Positions 1-9,289 of a stretch of DNA of 64,000 nucleotides are shown piece by piece. Below the pieces are notes generated by a model. That model had not been told where the DNA came from. It searched no databases and worked only from the letters and a program-made list of their open reading frames with translations. Location of the stretch: assembly GCA_021234155.1 (NCBI GenBank), contig JAJEKV010000103.1:1862001-1926000 (forward strand). The letters are read 5' to 3'. Position 1 is the first letter of the stretch. The number at the start of each line of letters is the position of its first letter. This DNA comes from Isoetes taiwanensis. Taxonomy: Eukaryota > Streptophyta > Lycopodiopsida > Isoetales > Isoetaceae. The translations under genes were made by a program, and so were the position numbers.

Positions 1-106
1 AGGTAGAATGGGTCCTGGTACTTGTGAAGCCTTGTAGACTGATGGAAACGGTCAGGATCGCGCCACTTCAATGGATAAGAACGCGCCAAGTGTCGCTCAT
101 GCATTT

Positions 107-130
107 AGGTTCTAGAATATTCTAGAACCT
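107..130. promoter_or_regulatory. Perfect palindrome forming a four-unit heat-shock element
   Basis: The 24-bp stretch is its own reverse complement and has TTC at 110-112, GAA at 115-117, TTC at 120-122 and GAA at 125-127. These are exactly 5-bp-spaced alternating nTTCn/nGAAn pentamers, the binding site of trimeric heat-shock factors. It lies in the presumed U3 of the chromovirus LTR. Heat-responsive elements in retrotransposon LTRs are known from the copia element ONSEN in Arabidopsis; function here is inferred. Confidence 0.65.
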
Positions 131-181
131 CCTGAAGATAACCCCACATATGAGGAAGACGTGAAGGAATGTCTTCAATAA

Positions 182-254
182 ACATTGGTAGCACACTTGG
201 TAAGGGTGTGTGATTCGCAACTAGAATGTTGCGAGTTCAAATCCTTTCTTGTGC
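182..254 (+). other. tRNA-like sequence with Pol III A and B boxes
   Basis: TAGCACACTTGG at 189-200 fits the A-box and GAGTTCAAATCC at 233-244 fits the B-box. They are 44 bp apart, as in a tRNA. TCGCAAC and GTTGCGA form a perfect 7-bp inverted repeat between them. The acceptor stem does not pair well, so this is a tRNA pseudogene or SINE-type promoter rather than a working tRNA. Confidence 0.4.
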
Positions 255-272
255 AACTACTTTTTTGCATCC

Positions 273-343
273 GTGTGATGACCATCTTTTGTACATACGA
301 GTATAATGTTCGTATGATAAAAATATCTGTATGGTCATCACAC
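273..343. repeat. Inverted repeat at the LTR start
   Basis: GTGTGATGACCAT (273-285) and its exact reverse complement (331-343) enclose about 45 bp that contain a second, nested pair CATACGA / TCGTATG. The right arm coincides with the presumed LTR start of the minus-strand chromovirus. Confidence 0.6.
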
Positions 344-393
344 CATCCCCCTCCTACGACGGCGACGAGTCCTTGGAGTTAGGGCCGGAGTAC

Positions 394-1320
394 TCAAACT
401 CGGCTTATCCGGGTAACTCGGTGAAACTCTGCAATTTTATCAGGAGCATTACTCAGATTCTCGGCAAGCTCCCAGGTTCTATCACTTGGCGAGCAACCTT
501 CCCAATCGACAAAGTAATACAATCGTCGACGAAGAAACTTGGAGTCCAGAATCTCTTGAACCTCGAACTCCTCATGATCATCAATTTCTACTGGTGGTGG
601 CGGCGGAGGAACGCGATCTGGGAAAGGATTAACTGTGTAGGGCTCCAATAGAGAAACATGAAATACTAGATGAAGCCGAACAGCTGGAGGGAGCTCGAGC
701 CGGAATGTCACATTGCTGATCTGGGCCGTGATCCGGTAAGGACCAAGGCGACAATAGTCAAGCTTATTGCAGGGACGTGAGGTAGGGGGGTCCTTATGAA
801 GAAGCCAGACAAGGTCACCAACGTGAAACTTAGGAGCTTCCTGCCGATATAAATCAGCATAATGCCGATAGCGTTCCTGTGCTCGGTGAAGATGATGCTG
901 AAGATCCGATTGAAGAGCCTAGAGTTTCTCACGTCGAGACTTAGCACTAGGATTGACCGAGTCACCGCCAGCGACGCTAAGGGACCAACGAGGATGCTGA
1001 CCAGAGTTTACAAAGAATGGAGTCTGGCCAGCAGAAGCATGTACTGAGTTATTATAGGCAAACTCAGCTAGTGGAAGATAATCGACCCAATTATCATGTT
1101 GATAACTGATAAAGCATTTTAAATATTGTTCCAGAGTCTGATTAATGCGCTCCGCCTGCCCATTACTTTCTGGATGATGACCAGATGTCAATGAGTGGTC
1201 GATATGCAATAATTCCAAAAGCCGCTTCCAAAAACCTGCAACGAACTGTGGTCCACGATTGCTGACGATAGTATCGGGCAAGCCGTGAAGTCTGACTACT
1301 TCACGAAGAACACAACAGGA
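394..1320 (-). pseudogene. Ty3/chromovirus integrase C-terminal half plus chromodomain, one nonsense codon
   Basis: Reading leftward from about 1320 in one frame: integrase core with SNRGPQF (the Asp of the usual DRGxxF is Asn here) and HPESNGQAER (catalytic Glu), then YNNSVHASAGQTPF. After a single TAG at 919-921 the same frame continues through the GPYRI-type integrase C-terminal region and a chromodomain (YYFVDWEG, then DRTWELAENL) to a stop near 394. The chromodomain places it in the chromovirus branch of Ty3/gypsy. The upstream end is cut at about 1320, where an unrelated ACGT-rich repeat begins, so RT, RNase H, protease and gag are absent. One stop and one missing catalytic Asp make it inactive. 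Confidence 0.9.
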
Positions 1321-1326
1321 GAAAGG

Positions 1327-1704
1327 TCATTTAGCGACGTCTCTAGCGATGTCTGGGTCATGTCCATGCGACGTCTGACCACGTGACACAGACGTGACAC
1401 AGACGTCGCTGGAGACACGTCGCATGCGACGCGCGTCGCATGCGACGTCTGCAGACGTGACATATACGTAACACAGACGTCGCATGCGACGAATACTAGA
1501 CGTCGCAGCCACGTGTACTATTTTAAAAAAAAATCACGTGGAATATCAAAAAAATCCACGTGTAATTAAAAAGCCACGTGTATACGTCGCATGCGACGTT
1601 ACGTACAAAAAACTTTGAAAAATCCACGTGTAATAAAAAAAGCCACGTGTAATGAAAAATCCACGTGGAATGAAAAAAGCCACGTGTATACGTCGCATGC
1701 GACG
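1327..1704. repeat. Array of ACGT-core palindromes (C-box and G-box like)
   Basis: The 14-bp palindrome CGTCGCATGCGACG occurs at 1418-1431, 1434-1447, 1478-1491, 1585-1598 and 1691-1704. CACGTG occurs nine times between 1380 and 1686 (1380, 1510, 1535, 1557, 1575, 1625, 1644, 1662, 1681), mostly as CCACGTG followed by an A-rich spacer. GACGTC/GACGTG cores fill the gaps. The block begins exactly where the chromovirus integrase is cut. Two more copies of the 14-mer lie at 5178-5208, suggesting both belong to one element spanning about 1.3-5.3 kb. Confidence 0.7.
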
Positions 1705-1707
1705 TCC

Positions 1708-1785
1708 AGGAAAAAAAATAAAAAAAATAAAAAAAAATAAAAAAAAATAAAAAAAATAAAAAAAATAAAAAAAATAAAAAAATTA
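1708..1785. repeat. A-rich microsatellite (A6-7T)n
   Basis: Runs of six or seven A separated by single T, about ten units, directly after the palindrome array. Confidence 0.85.
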
Positions 1786-1789
1786 TTTT

Positions 1790-2690
1790 GCTTAGATAAT
1801 TATTACAATATGATGTGCAAGAAGCAAAAGGGCATGTCACCTTTTTTTTTTAATTGCAAATCGTGTATTGTATTTATATTTTTAAATAATCACAAAAGAC
1901 TCGTTAAGGGGAGTATCCACCCTTTTAGCCTAGAGCTAATCTCTGTCAGATTCGGTGGAGTAGTCATCCGAGTAAGTAGTTTGAGGACCCCTCTGACCTT
2001 CAGCTTCAGGGTTGCGATTGGATGGCTCTCCACCATAGTTCGACGCTCCCTCGTCGACCCCCCGGAATTATAATAATTACATACAACGCACATTGGCATT
2101 CTCGTGATGTGGGATAGTTCCCTCTTCGTATAACTGTTGATATAGATAAATAGCTCCACGACTAGTGGCTATTTGTACGTGCTCCTTGCTAGGGGGAAGC
2201 CCGTATAGCCAGTTCTATGACAATATGACGAGTATTAGCTAATGACATTTAAAGTTCTTATTAAAATTAATGTGAACTAATATAGCTCTTACGAATCTAT
2301 GGTGAAACCCTTTCCGACCGCCGGAGCCCAAATGAGACGGAGTTCGTCCACTTGCAGTTGCTTTGTCAGTCTGAGCTCTATGTTTCTGTTCTGGATCCTT
2401 TGCACGTTCGAATGCAATCTGATTGCAAGGCACACAACATTATCACAAGTTAAAGTGAACGAATGGCAAAAAAATAAGAAATACCTTGATATCTTCCTTG
2501 TGGAGATTAAGTGGTTTAGGGACTTTTGACCAATCGCCTCCAACTTTTTCGAAATCCGACTTCAGTTTACCAACCACTCTTCGCCTTTGATATAAATCGA
2601 TAGATCAACGCAATATTAAAATAATAAAAACAAGACTATGACTAGGTCATGTACCTCCCTAGCCACCTCTACCTAAAAAAAATAATAAGA
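1790..2690. other. No gene recognised
   Basis: AT-rich sequence with short open frames on both strands and no domain, splice pattern or RNA gene that I can support. It contains a moderately GC-rich stretch (1920-2070) without recognisable coding content. Confidence 0.5.
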
Positions 2691-2692
2691 AA

Positions 2693-3178
2693 TGTGGAAC
2701 TAGGGCCCGAACATCTGGTCCCCTCCACTCATGGTGGAGCCGACCATGTCCTTGCCCTAGCTACCTCTAGCTAAAACTGACAATAAACGTGAACTAAGGC
2801 CCGAACACCTGGTCCTCCCCACTCGTGGTGGAGCCGACCATGTCCTTGCCGTAGCCACCTCTACTAAGAATGAGAAGAAAAGTGGACTTGGACCCGGAGA
2901 CCTGGTCCTCTCTGCTCGAGGTGGAGCCGACCATGCCCTTGAACAAGCCACTACAATTTTATTTTAAACTTAAAAAATAACAAGTGGAACTGGAAGTGGA
3001 CTTGAACCCGGGTATGTGGTCCTCTCCTCTAGGTGGAGCCTACCGTGCCCTTGAACAAGCCACTCCTTAACCTAGGAAAATTTTATGATTGTAGTGAAAG
3101 TGGACTTCGAACCCGGGTACATGGTCCTCCCCACTCTAGGTGGAGCCGACCCGTGCCCTTGAACAAGCCACTCCATCA
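2693..3178 (-). repeat. Five tandem tRNA-like units of about 100 bp
   Basis: Units start near 2694, 2789, 2881, 2996 and 3102. Each contains a GTGGA-CT-GAACCCGGG type start, CCTGGTCCTC, AGGTGGAGCCGACC and a CTTGAACAAGCCACT-like end. On the minus strand the best unit has TGGCTTGTTCAAGG (A-box like) followed by GGGTTCGAAGTCC (B-box like) at near-tRNA distance. The units diverge by substitutions and spacer length, and look like tandem SINE heads or a satellite derived from one. Confidence 0.55.
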
Positions 3179-3294
3179 ATTTTTTTAACCTACTTAAAAC
3201 TATAAAAATAAAATGCAAGTGCGATCAACTACTTACCAAAAGAAGGACGCGTGTACAAGATCCTGTCGAGTCCAAATCGTAATAGAAAGCTGCA

Positions 3295-3945
3295 ACAGAA
3301 GTAACAAAGCATTAGAAGAATAAGAACAAAGAAGAAAAAAATCAAAGAAGAGAGAATAGAAAACAAGAGATAGAACTAAAACAAGAGAAAGAAATAAGAG
3401 AAAGAGTAAAAGAATAGAAAGAAAGAAATAAGGATAGAATAGAGAAGAAATAAGAGAAGAAAGAAGAAAGTGAAGAAAAATAAGAGGAAATAAGAGAAGG
3501 GAAGGGAATAGAATGGAAGGAAGAAATAAGGGAAGGGAAATAAAAGGAAAATGGAAAATGAGGAAGAAATGAAAAAGAATGAAGAATAAGAAACAAATGA
3601 AGAATGAAGAAATGAAATTAAAAAAGAATGAAGAATAAGAAATGAAAAAAAATGAAGAATAAGGAAGGGAAGAGAAGAAAGAAATGAGGAATGAGGAATG
3701 GGAAATGGGAGGGGAAAGAATGAGGAATGAGAAAGCATGAGAAAGAATGGAAATGAGAAAACATGGGAATTAGAAAAGAAATGAGAAAGAATGAGAAAGA
3801 AATGAGGAAAAAAATTAGGGAGGAAGAATGAGGAAAGAAGAAATATAGGAAGTATGAGAAAGAATGAGGCATGGGAAGAAAGAATGGGAGGAAAGAATGG
3901 GAAGAATGGGAGAAAAGAATGGGAAGAATGAGAAAGAATGAGAAT
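3295..3945. repeat. 650-bp polypurine tract (GAA/GGAA rich)
   Basis: The plus strand is almost pure purine, with AAGAAGA, GGGAAGGGAA and AATGAGAAAG motifs and very few C or T. The long open frames on the other strand (Phe/Ser/Leu only) are artefacts of this composition. The same texture resumes at 4870-4960, so the block was interrupted by the duplication at 3942-4868. Confidence 0.9.
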
Positions 3946-4049
3946 AAGTAGCATAATAACAGGGGGTTCCAGGGGGATTTCATATGGATGTTAAAATGAC
4001 AAATCTTAGAACCATAGGCCATATATTCCTAAGATAATTGAATGGGTTT

Positions 4050-4080
<31 letters not shown>

Positions 4081-4868
4081 CATAGACTCAAGATAGAAAA
4101 TAGTTACATGAGCTCATAGAGAAATGTTGGTTAATGTAGACTTATCAGGATATTGAGTTTTTTTGGTAGAGGTTCAAGACCAGTATTACATCTTCTAAAT
4201 CCATTATACAAAGCCCCATAGAGTCTCGATATCGCATCAAAACCTTAGGCAAACTTCGTATTTGACATTTCAAAATCATAGGAAACCCCATCATAAGCGA
4301 GCATAAAAGCGAAACGAGAGGCACCAGAGGCTCCAACATACAATATGGGCGTAGGATCAGCGGATCCAACGGCTGTGGTAGTTCGGGGGTGCACCCAGTT
4401 TAGAATAAGTAGCATAATAACGGGGGGTTCGAGGGGATTTCATATGGATGTTAAAATGACAAATCTTAGAACCATAGGCCATATATTCCTAAGATAATTG
4501 AATGGGTTGTTATAAAAAAAAAAAAAAAAAAAAAAAAAACATAGACTCAAGATAGAAAATAGTTACATGAGCTCATAGAGAAATGTTGGTTAATGTAGAC
4601 TTATCGGGGATATTGAGTTTTTTTTTGGTAGAGGTTCAAGACCACAAGTATTACATCTTCTAAATCCATTATACAAAGCCGTATAGAGTCTCGATGTCGC
4701 ATCAAAACCTTAGGCAAACTTCGTATTTGACATTTCAAAATCATAGGAAACCCCATCATAACGAGCATAAAGCGAAAGCGAGAGGCACCAGAGGCTCCAA
4801 CATACAATATGGGCCGTGGGATCATGCGGATCAACGGCCGTAGTAGTTCGAGGTGCACCCATCAATTT
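3942..4868. repeat. Tandem duplication of about 460 bp
   Basis: Copy 1 (3942-4400) and copy 2 (4401-4868) both begin AGAATAAGTAGCATAATAAC. Each contains a 25-30 base A-run (4052-4080, 4515-4539) and ends in AGTTCG-GGTGCACCCA. They differ by scattered substitutions and 1-3 base indels. The first 20-odd bases (TAGCATAATAACAGGGGG) match the head of element family E at 18.3, 23.9, 37.0 and 60.1 kb; the rest does not. Confidence 0.9.
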
Positions 4869-4974
4869 AGAATAAGTAGGTAGAATGAGGAAGAAATGAA
4901 ACATGGAAGAAAGAATGAGGAAGAAAAATGAGGAAGAAATAATGAAGAATGAGCAAAGGAAACAAAAAAAAATT

Positions 4975-5040
4975 GAAATCTAAAAGACCTATTCGATCCA
5001 AAGACCTATTCAATCCAAAGACCTATTCAATCTAAAAATC
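4975..5040. repeat. Short tandem repeat, about 17 bp x 3
   Basis: AAAGACCTATTC(A/G)ATCC recurs three times with single-base differences, followed by AT-rich unique sequence. Confidence 0.75.
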
Positions 5041-5171
5041 ATGATATACTAACCTTAAAAATAGTTCTTGCAAGTGGGCGGCTTGTTTAGCGCCAGAAAT
5101 CGCCCAAAAAGTCGTCCACGTCGAAGCCTAGGAACGGGCCCGGAAAAGCCGGCCGCGGGTCTGTTATTATC

Positions 5172-5285
5172 TGTAGACGTCGCATGCGACGCGACGTCGC
5201 ATGCGACGTTAATTCAAAACCGTATTATACGGTTTTACGACGTGTCTGCGACGTATTTTGTTATAGCAACGTCTGACACTTTTTA
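5172..5285. repeat. Second cluster of ACGT palindromes
   Basis: Two copies of CGTCGCATGCGACG (5178-5191, 5195-5208) are followed by the palindrome AAAACCGTATTATACGGTTTT (from 5216) and further CGACGT words to about 5275. The cluster matches the array at 1.33-1.70 kb in motif content but not as a simple long terminal inverted repeat. Confidence 0.65.
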
Positions 5286-5289
5286 ATTT

Positions 5290-5640
5290 TTTGGGTGCCT
5301 TTTTTTTTATGTGATAGTCATGAAAATTTGTCCCTAAGCTAATTTTGACATGTCGAAGCCATGTATGCAGTCAAATTCACATTCTGGATTTATCCAACCT
5401 TCTATTGCTACTACTTACAAATGTTAACGGGCCTGGGGTGGCATGCTTGAGCCACTTGTCATTTTTTAGCCTGGGGTAGCATGTTTGGCCACATGCCATG
5501 TTTGAGCATGTTTCAGCCTCGGTGGCACGTTTCAGCCTCGGTTGCCTCGCAACGGGCTGCCCCGACCAGTGATCAACTTATAAGGGTAGGCCCACTATTT
5601 TTTTTTAAGGGCAGATTTTAAAATACCCTTATTTTGTCCT
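5290..5640. other. No gene recognised
   Basis: Moderate-GC sequence with imperfect repeats of GGGGTAGCATG and CAGCCTCGGTGGCACG. The words GCAACGGGCTGCCCCGACC here recur in the tandem array that follows. Confidence 0.5.
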
Positions 5641-8600
5641 GGGATCCAGACTCTCCCCTCTTGTGAGGGATCCCTGCAAGGTCCTGGCCTCGTTTGACTT
5701 GGGGAAGGGTGCCAGCTCGGTTGCCCCGCAACGGGCTGCCCCGACCGTTCTAATGCTAACCCTTTGACCTAGACCTTCTCCGAAAATTCCGAAAATTGGG
5801 CTGTGTGCTGGAGATGAATTAGGAATCCAGCTGGCAAAAAATCAGAATTTATTTTCGTACAATGCATTAATTACGAATTTACGAATGTCTTGCCACTGCA
5901 AAAGCGCCCCTCGAATTCTAATTGCCACATCGGGAGGAGGACAGGCCCAAACTCCATTCCATCAGTTCCCCTTGCTCCGCGTTCTCGGCCGCAGCTTCTC
6001 GGTCAGGTCCCAACTGCAACAGACCAAGACTCAGCCCCCAAAACGCAAACCCTTCTAGAACCTGGCAACCCACAGGGTTTACGTTTCGGAGGCCCTCTCC
6101 TTGTCAGATTTGGCCGGGACCTTGCGCCGTGTCTTGTCGTGGAGTGGGGGTGTTAACGCCAGAGCACGGACCCTAAAATCCCCCTGGAAGCTGCTTGCCC
6201 CGAATTTCCTCTCCCCAAGGCCCTGGGGACGGACGGGCAACCTCCCCTCTCCGGAACCGCGATTTGGCTCTGCCAATGGACTCAGAACGTCGACATTGCC
6301 CTGGGGACCAAGTTCCGTGGTCAGAAGACCACCCGACCTCCAAGAAGCGCCAAAGTAGCTCATGTCCATCACACTCGTAGTCAATTGGCCTAGGATGTGG
6401 ATGCCGGATACTGTCGTGGAGGGCGTGAGTGTTTCTTTCTTTTGCAAAACTGACCTTGTAACTTGCTCCCTAGGGTAATTTTGCCATTCCGGACGACTTG
6501 GCAGGGTCGATTTGCCATTCCGGAGACTCCCTGGTGCCCGAACGACAAAACACTGCGGTTTCTACAAGGCCGACCTCAGGACGCCCCGCGGTTTGACAAG
6601 TTCTCCCGGACCGATCTGGAATCTTTTGGGCCTTCCCGAAGAGGGGCCCCTGAACGGAGGATCCAACGGTCGGATAGGGGAACCGGGCTCCGGGAGGGTG
6701 GTCATTAGCGTGCGGCCCCCCGGGGGAGCGCTGCTAGGAAGGGCTGCCTCGGGAACTTTTTTGGATCCCGCCTCATGGGGTACGAACTCTCCCCTCTTGT
6801 GAGGGATCCCTGCAAGGTCCTAGCCTCGTTTGACTTGGGGAAGGGTGCCAGCTCGGTTGCCCGCAACGGGCTGCCCCGACCGTTCTAATGCTAACCCTTT
6901 GACCTAGACCTTCTCCGAAAATTCCGAAAATTGGGTTGTGTGCTGGAGATGAATTAGGAATCCAGCTGGCAAAAAATCAGAATTTATTTTCGTACAATGC
7001 ATTAATTATGAATTTACGAATGTCTTGCCACTGCAAAAGCGACCCCCGACTTCTAATTGCCACATCGGGAGGAGGACATGCCCCAACTCCATTCCGTCAG
7101 TTCCCCTTGCTCCACGTTCTCAGCTGCAGCTTCTCGGTCAGGTCCCAACTGCAACAGACCAAGACTCGGCCCCCAAAACGCAAACCCTTCTAGAACCTGG
7201 CAACCCACAGGGTTTACGTTTCAGAGGCCCTCTCCTTGTCAGATTCGGCCGGGACCTTGCGCCATGTCTTGTCGTGAAGTGGGGGTGTTGACGCCAGAGC
7301 ACGGACCCTAAAATCCCCCTGGAAGCTGCTTGCCCCGAATTTCCTCTCCCCAAGGCCCTGGGGACGGACGGGCAACCTCCCCTCTCTGGAACCACGATTT
7401 GGCTCTGCAAATGGACTCAGAACGTCGACATTGCCTTGGGGACCAAGTTCCGTGGTCAGAAGACCACCCGACCTCCAAGAAGCGCCAAAGTAGCTCATGT
7501 CCATCACACTCGTAGTCAATTGGCCTAGGATGTGGATGCCGGATACTGTCGTGGAGGGCGTGAGTGTTTCTTTCTTTTGCAAAACCGACCTTGTAACTTG
7601 CTTCCTAGGGTAATTTGCCATTCTGGACGACTTGGCAGGGTCGATTTGCCATTCCGGAGACTCCCCGGTGCCCGAACGACAAAACACTGCGGTTTCTACA
7701 AGGCCGACCTCAGGACGCCCCGCGGTTTGACAAGTTCTCCCGGACCGATCTGGAATCTTTTGGGCCTTCCCGAAGAGGGGCCCCTGAACGGAGGATCCAA
7801 CGGTCGGATAGGGGAACCGGGCTCCGGGAGGGTGGTCATTAGCGTGCGGCCCCATGGGGGACCGTTCTAATGCTAACCCTTTGACCTAGACCTTCTCCGA
7901 AAATTCTGAAAATTGGGCTGTGTGCTGGAGATGAATTAGGAATCCAGCTGGCAACAAATCAGAATTTATTTTCGTACAATGCATTAATTACGAATTTACG
8001 AATGTCTTGCCACTGCAAAAGCGCCCCGCGAATTCTAATTGCCACATCGGGAGGAGGACAGGCCCAAACTCCGTTCCGTCAGTTTCCCTTGCTCCGTGTT
8101 CTCGGCCGCAGCTTCTCGGTCAGGTCCCAACTGCAACAGACCAAGACTCGGCCCCCAAAACGCAAACCCTTCTAGAACCTGGCAACCCACAGGGTTTACG
8201 TTTCAGAGGCCCTCTCCTTGTCAGATTCGGCCGGGACCTTGCGCCATATCTTGTCGTGGAGTGGGGGTTTTCACGCCAGAGCACGGACCCTAAAATCCCC
8301 CCGGAAGCTGCTTGCCCCGAATTTTCCTCTCCCCAAGGCCCTGGGGACGGACGGGTGACCTCCCCTCTCCGGAACCGTGACTTGGCTCTGCCAATGGACT
8401 CAGAACGTCGACATTGTCCTGGAGACCAAGTTCCGTGGTCAGAAGACCACCCGACCTCCAAGAAGCGCCAAAGTAGCTCATGTCCATCACACTCGTAGTC
8501 AATTGGCCTAGGATGTGGATGCCGGATACTGTCGTGGAGGGCGTGAGTGTTTCTTTCTTTTGCAAAACCGACCTTGTAACTTGCTTCCTAGGGTAATTTG

Positions 8601-9190
8601 CCATTCTGGACGACTTGGCAGGGTCGATTTGCCATTCCGGAGACTCCCCGGTGCCCGAACGACAAAACACTGCGGTTTCTACAAGGCCGACCTCAGGACG
8701 CCCCGCGGTTTGACAAGTTCTCCCGGACCGATCTGGAATCTTTTGGGCCTTCCCGAAGAAGGGCCCCTGAACGGAGGATCCAACGGTCGGATAGGGGAAC
8801 CGGGCTCTGGAAGGTGGTCATTAGCGTGCGGCCCCATGGGGGACCGTTCTAATGCTAACCCTTTGACCTAGACCTTCTCCGAAAATTCTGAAAATTGGGC
8901 TGTGTGCTGGAGATGAATTAGGAATCCAGCTGGCAACAAATCAGAATTTATTTTCGTACAATGCATTAATTACGAATTTACGAATGTCTTGCCACTGCAA
9001 AAGCGCCCCGCGAATTCTAATTGCCACATCGGGAGGAGGACAGGCCCAAACTCCATTCCGTCAGTTCCCCTTGCTCCACGTTCTCGGCCGCAGCTTCTCG
9101 GTCAGGTCCCAACTGCAACAGACCAAGACTCGACCTCCAAAACGCAAACCTTTCTAGAACCTGGCAAACCCACAGGGTTTACGTTTCGGA
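5640..9190. repeat. GC-rich tandem array, unit 982-1135 bp, about 3.4 copies
   Basis: The unit mark ACCGTTCTAATGCTAACC lies at 5744, 6879, 7861 and 8843, giving periods of 1135, 982 and 982 bp. The last unit stops at about 9190. Unit 1 carries about 153 bp (6713-6880: GGATCCCGCC, TTGTGAGGGATCC, GCAACGGGCTGCCCC) that are missing at the 2/3 and 3/4 junctions. A copy of that block precedes unit 1 (5640-5743). Units differ by only a few substitutions, so amplification was recent. GC content is far above the surroundings. Both strands keep open frames up to 213 codons, as expected from base composition; none has a domain I recognise. Confidence 0.9.
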
Positions 9191-9289
9191 GCTTTCTTTT
9201 ACCCTATTTACCTCTGATATTCACTAGAATAATGCAGAAGAATGATAAGAAATAAACAAAAATAAAAAATGATTCATAAGCACTCACAT

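Larger units (their letters stand above)
1..345 (-). repeat. 3' LTR of a Ty3/chromovirus element (partial, runs off the window)
   Basis: On the minus strand the chromodomain ORF is followed by a purine run (GGAGGGGGA, rc of about 346-354) and then TGTGATGACCAT, a plausible polypurine tract and LTR start at 342-345. The LTR reads toward position 1 and is cut by the window edge. It holds a perfect heat-shock element (107-130), a tRNA-like stretch on the opposite strand (182-254) and a small inverted repeat at its start (273-343). I see no clear TATA box. LTR identity follows from its place after the coding region; the second LTR is not in the window. Confidence 0.6.

Noticed and set aside
182-254. 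Functional tRNA gene
   Set aside because: A and B boxes are good, but the acceptor stem does not pair and no normal anticodon arm is evident.
3342-4022. Long minus-strand ORFs (up to 192 codons) rich in Phe, Ser and Leu
   Set aside because: They are the translation of a polypurine tract; no stops occur because of base composition, not coding.
6079-8871. Repeated ORFs of 110-213 codons on both strands in the GC-rich array
   Set aside because: Open in several frames at once, no domain, no start or codon signal; explained by high GC and tandem copying.
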